A stretch of DNA of 64,000 nt from G963677185 sp963677185 (lineage in GTDB: Bacteria; Bacillota; Syntrophomonadia; Syntrophomonadales; Syntrophomonadaceae): the NCBI GenBank assembly GCA_963677185.1, contig OY781889.1, forward strand, positions 1,860,001 to 1,924,000. Reading direction: 5' to 3'. A program made the translations under genes and the position numbers. Shown here piece after piece: positions 7,931 to 17,600 of the stretch (positions are counted from its first letter, which is position 1; every line of letters begins with the position of its first letter). The notes beneath the pieces are model-generated. The model did not search any database, had not been told where the DNA came from, and saw nothing but the letters and a program-made list of their open reading frames with translations.

Positions 7931-8560
7931 GTGGGAAGGTATACTGATTCGGTTTGCCGCCAATGCCGCCGGGAAGGCGAAAAGCTGTATCTCAAGGGAG
8001 ACCGTTGCTATTCGGATAAATGCGCAATGGAAAAGAAGCCGTATCCGCCTGGCATGCACGGCCAGCGCCGTCGCCAGAAGGTTTCCGAATATGGCACCCA
8101 GCTGCGCGAAAAACAGAAAGCACGCAGAATTTATGGAGTTGCAGAAAAGCAGTTCCGCAATTACTTCAAAAAAGCCGACCGCAAGGAAGGCATAACTGGC
8201 GCCAATCTGCTCCAATTACTGGAACGGCGCATGGATAATGTTGTATTCCGTTTGGGCCTGGCCTCATCCCGCAACGAAGCCCGGCAACTGGTTAATCACG
8301 GCCACTTTACTCTGAACGGGCGCAAGGCGAGCATACCGTCGATGATGGTGAGAGCCGGGGACGTGGTTCAGGTAAGGGCTTCAAGCATTGATTCGCCAAA
8401 ATTCCAGGAAGTTAAAGCTTCGGCTGCCTACAAAACCCCTCCGGAATGGCTGGAGGTTGACGTTGAAAACCTGACTGGCAGGATCGTGTCTTTGCCAGGC
8501 AGAGAACAGATTGATACTGCCGTTAACGAACAGTTAATCGTCGAACTGTATTCTCGTTAA
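7931..8560 (+). CDS. rpsD: 30S ribosomal protein S4, zinc-binding form
   Basis: 16S rRNA-nucleating protein; in several bacteria it also represses its own mRNA. 209 residues. An N-terminal cysteine cluster (CRQC near residues 9-12, then C26 and C31) marks the zinc form. The S4 RNA-binding domain is visible as RRMDNVVFRLGLASSRNEARQLVNHGHFTLNG (about 96-127). GTG start, AAGGAGG upstream. Followed by a 136-base gap containing a stable hairpin. Confidence 0.98.
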   Translation: MGRYTDSVCRQCRREGEKLYLKGDRCYSDKCAMEKKPYPPGMHGQRRRQKVSEYGTQLREKQKARRIYGVAEKQFRNYFKKADRKEGITGANLLQLLERRMDNVVFRLGLASSRNEARQLVNHGHFTLNGRKASIPSMMVRAGDVVQVRASSIDSPKFQEVKASAAYKTPPEWLEVDVENLTGRIVSLPGREQIDTAVNEQLIVELYSR

Positions 8561-8576
8561 TCAACTGCGTTCCCAA

Positions 8577-8620
8577 TAACGGCACGGGCTGTTGCGGCAT
8601 GACTGTCGCACAGGCCGTTA
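8577..8620 (+). promoter_or_regulatory. Long interrupted hairpin between rpsD and rpoA
   Basis: TAACGGC (8577-8583) pairs with GCCGTTA (8614-8620). After a five-base bulge, CTGT pairs with ACAG, and GCGGC pairs with GTCGC around a six-base loop, about 16 pairs in all. No T-run follows, so it is not a standard terminator. It could be an mRNA processing or protein-binding site between the S4 and RNA polymerase alpha cistrons. Confidence 0.6.
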
Positions 8621-8696
8621 ACACGAAATACAGGTTAAAAGCAGTATCTATAGCTCTAAACCTCTATTTCATACGGAAGGAGGGCGTGTCGAACCT

Positions 8697-9650
8697 ATGC
8701 TGGAAATGATGGAAAAGCCGAAAATCGAATGTGTAGAACGGGATGCCGAGAATCATTACGGGAAATTTGTGATTGAACCTCTGGAAAGGGGTTATGGAAT
8801 TACCCTGGGCAATTCGCTGCGGAGGGTTCTGCTGTCGTCACTGCCTGGAGCTGCTGTGACCGCCGTTAAGATCGACGGAGTGCTCCATGAGTTTTCGACC
8901 TTGACCGGCGTGGTAGAGGATACAACCGAGATTATTCTCAATATCAAGCAAATAGTCCTGGCCTATACCGGCGGTGACCGCAAGCGGATGTATCTAAAAA
9001 AGGAAGGCCCGGGCGCAATTTGTGCAGGTGACATTGTTAAAGATGGCGAAGTCAGGATACTTAATCCTGATCTGCATATCGCTGAGCTCGATAAAGACGG
9101 CCTAATTGAAATGGAGCTGGTGGTTGAACAAGGGCGCGGATATGTTCCCGCCGATCAACAGCCCATTAAGCAAGATGAGATCATTGGATTAATACCCATC
9201 GATTCCATCTATACTTCGGTCAAAAGGGTAAACTACATGGTTGAGAATGCTCGCGTGGGGAAACGGACCGATTATGACCGGCTTACGCTGGAAGTGTGGA
9301 CAAATGGTTCCATACAGCCTGAAGAAGCAGTCAGCCTGTCCGCCAAGATTATGATAGATTATCTCAAGCTGTTTACAGCCATCAACGATACCTATCGTGA
9401 TGTGGAGATCCTCATCGAAAAACCCGAAGAGAAAAAAGACCGGATTCTGGAAATGTCCATAGAAGAGCTGGAGCTTTCCGTAAGAGCGTCCAATGGTCTG
9501 AAACGGGCTAATATTCACACGGTAGGTCACCTGGTCGAAAAGACCCGCGAAGAAATGAGCAAGATTCGCAATCTGGGACAAAAATCCCTGGAAGAAATCG
9601 AAAGAAAACTTTCGGAATACACTCTGACTTTCAAGAAGTCAGACGACTAG
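8697..9650 (+). CDS. rpoA: DNA-directed RNA polymerase alpha subunit
   Basis: Assembly platform and activator/UP-element contact of RNA polymerase. 317 residues. The N-terminal dimerisation domain has the YGKFVIEPLERGYGITLGNSLRRVLLSSLPG block (about 22-52). The C-terminal domain has ELELSVRASNGLKRANIHTVG (about 262-282) with the helix-hairpin-helix region. AAGGAGG at 8677-8683 is 13 bases from ATG 8697, rather long; no closer in-frame start is present. Confidence 0.98.
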   Translation: MLEMMEKPKIECVERDAENHYGKFVIEPLERGYGITLGNSLRRVLLSSLPGAAVTAVKIDGVLHEFSTLTGVVEDTTEIILNIKQIVLAYTGGDRKRMYLKKEGPGAICAGDIVKDGEVRILNPDLHIAELDKDGLIEMELVVEQGRGYVPADQQPIKQDEIIGLIPIDSIYTSVKRVNYMVENARVGKRTDYDRLTLEVWTNGSIQPEEAVSLSAKIMIDYLKLFTAINDTYRDVEILIEKPEEKKDRILEMSIEELELSVRASNGLKRANIHTVGHLVEKTREEMSKIRNLGQKSLEEIERKLSEYTLTFKKSDD

Positions 9651-9680
9651 TATTAACAAGGTTGGAAGGAGGCTAATGCC

Positions 9681-10046
9681 TTGACTTATCGCAGGTTTGG
9701 CATGAGAAGCGATCATCGCGGCGCCATGCTTAAGAACGCTGTTACCTCTTTACTGGATAACGGCTCAATAAAAACAACAGAAACTCGGGCCAAAGATATC
9801 AAGCGTTTGGCAGAAAAAATGATTACTCTTGGCAAGCGCGGAGATCTGCATGCCCGCCGCCAGGCTTCGTCTTATTTAAACAGCGAAAAAGTAGTCAGAG
9901 AGCTTTTCGGGAGCATCGCCGAACTGTACAAAGACCGCCAGGGTGGATACACCCGAATTATAAGGACAAATTTCCGCCCGGGCGACGGGGCTCCGATGGC
10001 AATACTGGAGATGGTCGACTGGCCGGCTAATGTTGAAGGCAAATAA
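9681..10046 (+). CDS. rplQ: 50S ribosomal protein L17
   Basis: Large-subunit protein near the peptide exit tunnel. The 121 residues start TYRRFGMRSDHRGAMLKNAVTSLL. The product retains the family's GDLHARRQASSYL and RxGGYTRIIRTNFRPGDGAPMAILEMVD blocks. TTG start, GGAAGGAGG upstream. Its 3' end overlaps ecfA1 by 17 bases in another frame. Confidence 0.97.
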   Translation: MTYRRFGMRSDHRGAMLKNAVTSLLDNGSIKTTETRAKDIKRLAEKMITLGKRGDLHARRQASSYLNSEKVVRELFGSIAELYKDRQGGYTRIIRTNFRPGDGAPMAILEMVDWPANVEGK

Positions 10047-10863
10047 TGTAAGCTTCTTATACCCGGGCAGTTCCCGCAAGGCAGTTGAAAACCTGTCCTG
10101 CATGATACAGCCGGGTGAAATAGTTGCCCTGATGGGGGCCAGCGGGAGCGGCAAAACGACCCTGGCCCGCTTGCTGGCAGGTTCTCTGCAGCCGGCTTCC
10201 GGCACAATCAGCGCTGATGGCGTATTGAATGAAGCCGGGACCGGGCGCAGTGTTTTCCGGCGTAAAGTGGGCATTTTGCTATCCGAGCCCGACTACCAGC
10301 TGATCGGTGAAAGCGTCGAGGAGGAACTGGCCTTTGGGCTGGTCAACGCCAATCTTCCCGCTTCGCTGATTGAAGAGCGCGTAGCCGAGGCTTTAAGTGA
10401 TAGCGGCATGGGGGATTACGCAGCATATCCTCCGCGTTTTTTATCAGGGGGTCAAAAACAAAAACTGCTGTTGCTGGCTTTCAGTTTGCTGGAGCCAGCT
10501 TATCTTATTTTGGACGAACCTTTTCAAATGCTGGATGCTCCCAGCCGGAAGCTGGCTGGCGGCTTTATGCTGCACCTGGCGCGGCAGAAGGGGCAGGGCA
10601 TCCTGTTTTGCACCCATGATTCTGAAGAGGCTCTGGGGCTGGCCGATCGCATTTTGTTTTTGCAAGGCGGCAAACTGGTTTTATCCCTGGATGTCGGAGA
10701 TATTTACGGGCGCAGCGCGGAATTGCAGGCTATGGGGTTTCCCTTGCCGGAAACTTTGCGTCTTTTCCTGCTGCTGGAAAAACGGGGCCTGAAGCAAGCA
10801 GGCTCCGTCATGGAACCGCAAAGTCTGGCGGAGGTAATATGGCACTGCTGGTTCGAGGAATAG
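10030..10863 (+). CDS. ecfA1: ECF transporter ATPase A1
   Basis: One of two ATPases that energise group II energy-coupling-factor vitamin and metal importers. 277 residues. Walker A GASGSGKTT (about 37-45), Q-loop DYQLIGESVEEELAFG, ABC signature LSGGQKQK, Walker B YLILDEPFQ and the switch His in CTHD are all intact. ATG 10030 lies inside rplQ, with no clear ribosome site, which suggests reinitiation after rplQ. The substrate-binding S components are not in the window. Confidence 0.95.
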   Translation: MLKANNVSFLYPGSSRKAVENLSCMIQPGEIVALMGASGSGKTTLARLLAGSLQPASGTISADGVLNEAGTGRSVFRRKVGILLSEPDYQLIGESVEEELAFGLVNANLPASLIEERVAEALSDSGMGDYAAYPPRFLSGGQKQKLLLLAFSLLEPAYLILDEPFQMLDAPSRKLAGGFMLHLARQKGQGILFCTHDSEEALGLADRILFLQGGKLVLSLDVGDIYGRSAELQAMGFPLPETLRLFLLLEKRGLKQAGSVMEPQSLAEVIWHCWFEE

Positions 10864-11714
10864 AATACACATACAATCCGGGGACAGCTCTGGCCAGAAA
10901 GGCGCTAAAGGAAATCAGCCTGGAATTGCACGCTGGTGAAATCCTGGGATTATGGGGCGGAAACGGCGCTGGCAAAAGCACCCTGATGAGGGCAATATGC
11001 GGCGTGCTGCCGGCGCAGGCGGGAACTATTACTATTGACGGAAGCCTGTGGAGCGGTATGAACCGCAAGGCGATGTGGCCTCATCCGTACAGGCCGGTGG
11101 TGATGGCCATGCAGTACCCTGAAAACCAGCTCTACGAGACCAGCACAAGACAGGATATGGCTGCGGGGCTGGTAGAAGCCGGCATAGAAAGACATGAAGC
11201 CAACCGCCGAGTTGAATACATAGCCGGCCGTTTATTCGGCCAGGCAGCAAAGGAAATCATGGACAGCTCGCCATACATCCTGTCCGGAGGGCAGAAGCGC
11301 TGTGCGGCCCTGGCTTCAGTGCTGGTGCAGGACAGTCCTTACATAATGCTCGACGAACCCATGGAGGGCCTGGATCATGAGAAACGGACCCGGCTGGTGG
11401 AAATCCTGCAGGACCTGGTCAGGGAAGGAGGCCGGGGCATAATCCTGGCATCTCACCGGATGAGCGATTTGATAGAGCTTTGTGACCGTCTGGCCTGGAT
11501 GGATAACGGCTGCATGACAGCCTGCGGTGCTACAGTTGAAACGCTGCAGGCCATCGAAAAATGTACGGAAGAACCGCTGGGATTGACCCCCAGCCGCCAG
11601 GTCCTGTACCACCTGCGCAGTAAGGGCCTGGCTCTGCCCCTTGATGCCCGCAGTCCTGAACAGGCAGCCGGCGAGATTGCCGCGGTTAGAAAACGGAGGC
11701 CAGCCCATGCCTGA
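10839..11714 (+). CDS. ecfA2: ECF transporter ATPase A2
   Basis: Second ATPase of the ECF module; pairs with EcfA1. 291 residues with Walker A GGNGAGKST (about 45-53), a Q-loop QYPENQLYETST, the signature LSGGQKRC, Walker B YIMLDEPMEGLD and the H-loop SHRM. Its start overlaps the end of ecfA1 by 25 bases, and it overlaps ecfT by 8 bases, so the module is tightly coupled. Confidence 0.95.
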   Translation: MALLVRGIEYTYNPGTALARKALKEISLELHAGEILGLWGGNGAGKSTLMRAICGVLPAQAGTITIDGSLWSGMNRKAMWPHPYRPVVMAMQYPENQLYETSTRQDMAAGLVEAGIERHEANRRVEYIAGRLFGQAAKEIMDSSPYILSGGQKRCAALASVLVQDSPYIMLDEPMEGLDHEKRTRLVEILQDLVREGGRGIILASHRMSDLIELCDRLAWMDNGCMTACGATVETLQAIEKCTEEPLGLTPSRQVLYHLRSKGLALPLDARSPEQAAGEIAAVRKRRPAHA

Positions 11715-12492
11715 TATCAATTACTACTGGCCGGGTGATTCCTTATGGCACCGTCTGGATCCGCGCAGCAAAATGTTGGCTGGTTTTTTCATATGCCTGC
11801 TGTTGCTGCAGACCCGGGCGCCGCTGATTTTATTGGCACTGGTTCTGCTGACAGTTTGCTGCCTTCTGGTCAGCCGGGTGCCGGCTGGTGTTTATTACCG
11901 CAGTTTCAGAATCTTTTTGATAATAATTTTCGCCAGCATGGGTTTCAACTATCTTGCTGCCATGCACCAGGAGACTGCTGCAACGATAAATGGCATAGCC
12001 GGGATGGACTGTAATGCGCTGGTACAAAGCGCGATGCTGGGGGCGAGAATAGCCTGTATAATCCTGATAATGCTGCTATTTAGCTTTACAACCTCGCCGG
12101 TGGCGCTTATTAACTCTGCTGCCCGGATATTCAACCCGTTGGAGAAAATTGGCCTGCCCGCAGGAGAACTGCAGATGATCATGTTTATAGCATACCGTTT
12201 TTTACCTCTTCTGATGCGCGAGAGCCAGAATATAAGGGAAGCCCAGCTATGCCGGGGTATTGATATTAGCACCGGCCCGCCCTTTCAGAGAGTCAAGAAG
12301 CGCCTGGCTCTTATTGTTCCGCTAATGCATCGGGCTTTGCTGGGAGCCGAACAACTGGCTGAGTCCATGGAAGCCCGTGCATATATCCCCGGGCAGGTCC
12401 GCAGCAGCTGGCGTTTTACCGGCTTTAATACCAGCGATTACATAGTAATAGGCTTTAGTATAATAATTTTTCTGGGTCTGGGTTTTCAATGA
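11707..12492 (+). CDS. ecfT: ECF transporter transmembrane component T
   Basis: Scaffold membrane protein connecting the ATPases to interchangeable S components. ATG 11707 (7 bases after GGAGG) gives a 261-residue product starting MPDINYYWPGDSLWHRLDPRSK. The LDPRSK element, about five hydrophobic segments, and two Ala-Arg coupling motifs near the C-terminus (QLCRGIDI and MEARAYIPG) identify it. ATGA overlaps truA. Confidence 0.95.
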   Translation: MPDINYYWPGDSLWHRLDPRSKMLAGFFICLLLLQTRAPLILLALVLLTVCCLLVSRVPAGVYYRSFRIFLIIIFASMGFNYLAAMHQETAATINGIAGMDCNALVQSAMLGARIACIILIMLLFSFTTSPVALINSAARIFNPLEKIGLPAGELQMIMFIAYRFLPLLMRESQNIREAQLCRGIDISTGPPFQRVKKRLALIVPLMHRALLGAEQLAESMEARAYIPGQVRSSWRFTGFNTSDYIVIGFSIIIFLGLGFQ

Positions 12493-13244
12493 ACGATTTG
12501 CATCGTATCAGGATGATAATTGAATATGACGGCAGCGCTTATCACGGATTTCAAAGGCAGGCTACGGTTAATACCATCCAGGCTGAACTGGAAAAAGCCC
12601 TGGCTCGGCTGACCGGAGAAGAGCCTACCGTTATGGGCGCCGGACGCACTGACGCTGGGGTGCATGCATTGGGACAGGTCATCGCATTTGACACCTGTTC
12701 CACCATTCCAGAAGATAGATGGCCCATCGCTTTAAATACCTTCCTGCCGGGAGACATCAGGGTATTGGGGGCGAGTTCAGCGGAGCCGGATTTTCATCCC
12801 CAGTTTAGTGCCAAACGCAAGAAATACCTGTACAAAATATACCGTTCAGAAGCTGCAACTGCCTTCTACCGTAAATATGCGCTGTGCTTGAACATTCCGC
12901 TGGACCTGGCTGAAATGCGCAGGGCGGCCAGCTATATTGAAGGAACTCACAATTTCAAAGCATTTTGCGCCAGTGGTTCCAATGTAAAAAGCTATGTACG
13001 CACGGTCAGCCTGTGCCGCTTGGAAGACAGCCCCTGCTGGCTGAACCTGGTTATTGAAGCTAACGGCTTTCTGTATAACATGGTGAGGATTATAATAGGA
13101 ACGCTTCTGCAAATAGGCCAGGGCAAAAAGACTGCTGACTGCATCCCACAGCTTATCGCCTCGCAGGACCGCACCCTGGCGGGTTACACAGCCGCGCCTC
13201 AAGGTCTCTACATGGCGAGGGTTGATTACCGGTCCAAAATTTAA
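12489..13244 (+). CDS. truA: tRNA pseudouridine(38-40) synthase TruA
   Basis: Converts U38-U40 of the tRNA anticodon arm to pseudouridine. 251 residues. The catalytic Asp is in GRTDAGVHALGQ (about 55-66). Other family blocks are KRKKYLYKIY, HNFKAFCASGS and NGFLYNMVRIIIGTLLQIG. The start overlaps ecfT by four bases (ATGA), the common Firmicutes order ecfA-ecfA-ecfT-truA-rplM. Confidence 0.96.
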   Translation: MNDLHRIRMIIEYDGSAYHGFQRQATVNTIQAELEKALARLTGEEPTVMGAGRTDAGVHALGQVIAFDTCSTIPEDRWPIALNTFLPGDIRVLGASSAEPDFHPQFSAKRKKYLYKIYRSEAATAFYRKYALCLNIPLDLAEMRRAASYIEGTHNFKAFCASGSNVKSYVRTVSLCRLEDSPCWLNLVIEANGFLYNMVRIIIGTLLQIGQGKKTADCIPQLIASQDRTLAGYTAAPQGLYMARVDYRSKI

Positions 13245-13289
13245 GATATTATTAACATTTGCCGAAACTGCATATGAACCAGGAAGTCC

Positions 13290-13318
13290 TTGACAAGCCT
13301 GCTCCTTGCCTCTATTAT
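13290..13318 (+). promoter_or_regulatory. Promoter of rplM-rpsI
   Basis: TTGACA at 13290-13295 and TATTAT at 13313-13318 are separated by 17 bases, a near-consensus sigma-A promoter in the 192-base gap after truA. It makes rplM-rpsI an independently transcribed unit. Confidence 0.8.
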
Positions 13319-13324
13319 ATTTAG

Positions 13325-13430
13325 GTAGTCTCTAGACGTGTGCCTTTGTCTCGCCCCGTAGATGGTGGCGCACTTTAGCGGGCTTTGATTTTCTAAAGCC
13401 ATATATTATCGAGATTGCCATACAGGAGGG
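13325..13430 (+). ncRNA. Probable rplM 5' leader (L13-leader-like)
   Basis: About 110 bases lie between the promoter and rplM. Visible structure includes a GGCTTT/AAAGCC hairpin at 13381-13400 and a GCCCCG/CGGGC pairing just upstream. Autoregulatory L13 leaders are known before rplM in Firmicutes. The match here rests on position and structure only and was not tested with a covariance model; boundaries are approximate. Confidence 0.4.
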
Positions 13431-13436
13431 AACGAA

Positions 13437-13871
13437 GTGAAGAGCTATATCGCCAAGGCGGAAACCGTAGAGCGTAAGTGGCTAGTCATAGATGCCGCTG
13501 GTCAGACTCTGGGAAGACTGAGCTCCGAAGTTGCCGCTATATTGAGAGGTAAACATAAGCCGGTTTATACGCCTCATGTTGATACCGGTGATTTTGTTAT
13601 TATCATTAACGCCGAACAGATTCAGCTGACCGGCAACAAGCTCCAACAGAAAATGTACCGGCACCATACCGGATATGTTGGACATTTGAAGGAAATGACC
13701 TATGCAGACCTGATGAAAAAGTTTCCGGAAAGAGCGATTGAACATGCTGTAAAAGGCATGCTGCCGCATAATACGCTGGGAAGCCAAATGTACCGGAAGC
13801 TCAAGGTGTATTGCGGCCCTGATCACCCGCATCAGGCCCAGAAGCCGGAAGCTTATCAATTAAGAGGTTAA
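13437..13871 (+). CDS. rplM: 50S ribosomal protein L13
   Basis: Early-assembly large-subunit protein. 144 residues with WLVIDAAGQTLGRLSSEVA (about 15-33), a GDFVIIINAEQIQLTGNK block, YRHTGYxG-like segment and HAVKGMLPHNTLGSQMYRKLKVY. GTG start with AGGAGGG upstream. Cotranscribed with rpsI. Confidence 0.98.
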   Translation: MKSYIAKAETVERKWLVIDAAGQTLGRLSSEVAAILRGKHKPVYTPHVDTGDFVIIINAEQIQLTGNKLQQKMYRHHTGYVGHLKEMTYADLMKKFPERAIEHAVKGMLPHNTLGSQMYRKLKVYCGPDHPHQAQKPEAYQLRG

Positions 13872-13883
13872 AGGAGGGAAATC

Positions 13884-14276
13884 ATGTCCAAGGTACAATA
13901 CTGGGGAACCGGAAGACGCAAGAAAGCTGTCGCCCGGGTAAGAATCGTTCCGGGAAACGGCGTCATTAAAATAAACCAACGTGAATTTGAAGATTTCTTC
14001 CCGAATAAGACCAGCCGGTTGATCGTGCTGCAGCCCATGGAATTGACGGCGACTGTCAGCCGTTTTGACGTGCTTTGCAGAGTGCACGGCGGCGGCGTTA
14101 CTGGCCAGGCCGGAGCGATCCGCCATGGAATAGCCCGCGCGCTGATCAAAGCCAGCCCGGAACTCCGCACCGACCTCAAGAAGGAAGGATTCCTAACCCG
14201 CGACCCGAGAATGACGGAACGTAAAAAGTACGGCCTGCACAAAGCCCGCAAGGCTCCGCAATACTCGAAGCGCTAA
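13884..14276 (+). CDS. rpsI: 30S ribosomal protein S9
   Basis: Head protein whose C-terminal tail reaches the P-site tRNA. 130 residues. It opens with YWGTGRRKKAVARVRIVPGNG and ends with the basic MTERKKYGLHKARKAPQYSKR with terminal Lys-Arg. ATG start, AAAGGAGGG upstream, 12 bases after rplM. Confidence 0.98.
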   Translation: MSKVQYWGTGRRKKAVARVRIVPGNGVIKINQREFEDFFPNKTSRLIVLQPMELTATVSRFDVLCRVHGGGVTGQAGAIRHGIARALIKASPELRTDLKKEGFLTRDPRMTERKKYGLHKARKAPQYSKR

Positions 14277-14292
14277 CCGAATATACAATCCA

Positions 14293-14327
14293 AAATCCCT
14301 TCCGGATCACCAGGAGGGATTTTTTTA
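14293..14327 (+). terminator. Terminator after rpsI
   Basis: AAATCCCT-TCC (14293-14303) pairs with GG-AGGGATTT (14313-14322) around a nine-base loop, and the stem runs into a run of seven T. It closes the rplM-rpsI unit and the long ribosomal block. Confidence 0.85.
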
Positions 14328-14442
14328 TTTCAGATTGCCTGGAGAAGGAATGCTGATGTGAAAAATGGCAGGAAAGTTGCATAGTCAAAAACGGGTATTC
14401 AGGCACCACGGATTGCTGAAATGAATAGGAGTCGCCGGATTA

Positions 14443-14475
14443 TTGGCAGCAAGGGGACTATCCCTCTGTTGCCAA
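14443..14475. repeat. Intergenic inverted repeat before the giant kinase gene
   Basis: TTGGCAGCA (14443-14451) pairs with TGTTGCCAA (14467-14475). Inside it GGGGA pairs with TCCCT around CTA. It lies in the 379-base gap 14277-14655, in which no gene, tRNA or convincing promoter was seen. There is no T-run after it. A related GGGG-N-CCCC element is found at the far end of the neighbouring gene. Confidence 0.5.
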
Positions 14476-14655
14476 AACCAACTGCACACGATGGTTAAAA
14501 ACCACCCTCGGATTTAAAACCGGACGGTACTATGATAAAATTAGACACGGCTATTATTAGCATCCGCCGGAAGATCAGTTCCCGAAAGAATAACGTAACA
14601 GCACCTCCGGACCTGCAGTTATCGACCTGGACTTAAAGAAGGGGCGTGTGGGTCA

Positions 14656-17600
14656 GTGTCGGATACAGAATCACAACGTTCCGAGTTAAAAGCACTTCTA
14701 TCGGCCTTATCCTCCCGTACACAGGAAGGGTCCGTATTTCTGAACGACTTAAAATGGCCCGGGCTGGATATTGGCGTCTTTTTAACCCTGGCTTCCGCAA
14801 TGGCCGCAGGTCTGGAAGAATGGCATTGCCGGGGGCTGACCTATGCCAACATCAATCCGGACAGTTTTATTTTTGACGCCGGCCGGGGAGAAGTCCGTCT
14901 GGCAGAAATAGATCCCCTCCGCTCCTCTTTCCACTCCCTGGCATACATGTCGCCGGAACAGACCGGGCGCATGAACCGGCCGGTGGATTACCGCACCGAC
15001 CTTTATTCCCTGGGAACCATCTATTACAAGATATTGAGCGACCAGTTTCCTTTCCAGGCCAAAGACGCGCTGGAATGGGTGCATGCCCATATCGCCCGAA
15101 CACCGCGCCCTCTGAACGAACTGCGCCCTGCAATTCCTCCTATATTGTCAGATATTGTGATGAAGCTGCTTTCCAAAGCCGCTGAAGATAGATACCAAAC
15201 TGCACTGGGCTTGAAATCAGATCTTGAACGCTGCCTGGAGCAATGGTACGCTCATGGATTCATCGAGCCCTTTACCCTCGGTGAAACTGATGTATCCGAG
15301 CATCTGCTGATACCTCAAAAACTCTACGGCCGGGAACGGGACATTGCCGAACTTTGGGCAGCCTTCAACCGGATGATGGAGGGGGGAGACCTCGAGACCA
15401 TCTTTGTAAGCGGCTTTTCCGGCATCGGTAAAAGCACACTGGTTCGTGAACTGTACAAGCCGCTCAGCCGGGAACGGGGCCTGTTAGTATCCGGGAAGTT
15501 TGAACAATACAGGAGCGCGGTTCCTTATGCAACCATCGCCACTGCTTTCGGCGAGCTGGTGCAGCAAATTCTCACCGGCAGCGAAGAGGAGATTGAGGGC
15601 TGGAGACGGCTGCTGATGGAAGCATTGGGTGTAAATGCCGGACTAATTATAGATATCGTGCCCTATGTCGAATATATTATCGGCAAACAGCCACCGGTTC
15701 CGGAAATGCCGCCTACTGAAGCCCAGAACCGCTTCAACATGGTTTTCCAGAAGTTTGCAGGGGTTTTTGCAAGCAGCTCTCATCCGCTGGTGCTGTTTCT
15801 GGATGATCTGCAATGGATCGATCCTCCCAGCCTGCGCCTGATGGATTATATTATCAGCCGCGCGGACCGCATGTGCATGCTTTTCATCGGAGCCTACCGG
15901 GAGAATGAAGTGTCTCCTGCCCACCCGCTGATAATGACCATCAATGAATGGCAGAAAAACCGTACTCCGGTCAGTATAATAAGCCTCAAACCGTTATCCT
16001 ATCAAAACATTTTGGAAATGACCTGCGAGACCGTGCATTCAGATCGGGATGAAAGCTCCAACCTGGCCGGGCTTATCCACGAGAAAACAGCTGGCAACCC
16101 CTTTTTCGTGATCCAATTTATCAGGACATTGTATGAAGAGGGCTTGATCAACTTTGATAAAAAGCAGTTAAAGTGGTTGTGGGATATCGAACACATCAAA
16201 TCTCATGTATATACCGACAATGTAATCGAGCTGATGTTAGGCAAGCTGCGCCGGCTTCTTCCCGAAACCCAGGAAGCACTTAAGCTGGCATCATGCATTG
16301 GAAACCGATTCAGCTACGACACCCTGGAGCTGGTAAGCGGCGTTTCCGGATCCAGGCTTCAAACCGCCGTTGCCGAGGCTTTGAAGGAAGGCTTGATTAT
16401 AGCAATGGAGGATGATCACTACGCGTTTATGCATGATCGGGTGCAACAGGCCGCCTACGCGCTAATCCCCTCAAATGAAAAGGCCCTGGTCCACCTTCAA
16501 ATAGGCAGGTTGATGCTGGGGGCAGGTGCGGTGGAGGAAAGCGGCGAAGCTGTATTTCACGTAGTCCACCAGTTAAACCTTGGCGCCCAACAGATAAGCC
16601 ACCCGCTGGAAAAGCTCAATCTGGCGCGCTTGAACCTGATAGCCGGCGAAAAGGCTATCGCTTCGACTGCCTATGAACCGGCCCACCAGTTCTTTGTAGC
16701 CGGCATGCTTATGCTGGACAAACAGGCCTGGGCTGAACAATATGACCTCAGTCGGTCTCTTCACACTGGCGGAGCTGAAACCGCTTACCTGATCGGTGAT
16801 TTTGAAGGCTGCGAGCTTCTGGTGGCGTATATTCTTGAGAACGCCGCCAGCGCCCTTGACAAAGTGAAGGCTTATGAAGTGAAAATGGCTGAATTGACCG
16901 CGTGTGGGATGCTGGAGGATGCAATACATGCTGGATTAGAAATCCTCGCCATGCTGGGTCTGTCTCTTCCGCCCAAAGCTGACGAAGGGATCGTAAGAAC
17001 GGAACTCGAAAAACTGCATATGGGGAGTCTGAACCAATGGAGCGGTGACAATATAGCCGGTTTGGTTGAGCTTCCGCCAATGAAAGATCCCGTGAGCCTG
17101 GCCAAAATGAGCATACTGAACGCCCTGTTCTCATCAGCCTATATGTCGGCACCAGGTCTTATGGCCCTGGTAGCAGTCAATATGGTCGATCTATCCGTCA
17201 AATTCGGCAATTGTGATGTGTCTCCGGTTGGATATGTATGTTATGGATTTGTATTATGCACCGATGCCGGGGACATTGATAATGGATACCGCTTTGGCCG
17301 GCTGGCCGTAGATCTTCTGGATAACATTGATGCGACCAGGTGCAAAGCTAAGACTATTTATCTATTTAACGGCATGGTTCGGCATTCAAGGGATCATTTG
17401 AAAGAGTCTATAGCAGGTGCAGTCGAAGCCTATCAGATTGGTATTCAGACCGGCGATTTCGAATACGCCGCACGCTCCCTGACCTTGCGCCCCAGGTACT
17501 TATACCTCCTGGGCGAAGAATTGGGGGCGGTCGATCGCATTATGGACGTTAACAGCCGCATCATTGAACAGGTCAAGCAGCAGACCAGCCTGGTGTATAT

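Noticed and set aside
10030..12492. Drug-efflux ABC transporter instead of ECF module
   Set aside because: Two separate ATPases followed by one T-type membrane protein with Ala-Arg coupling motifs and truA next door fit the ECF module.
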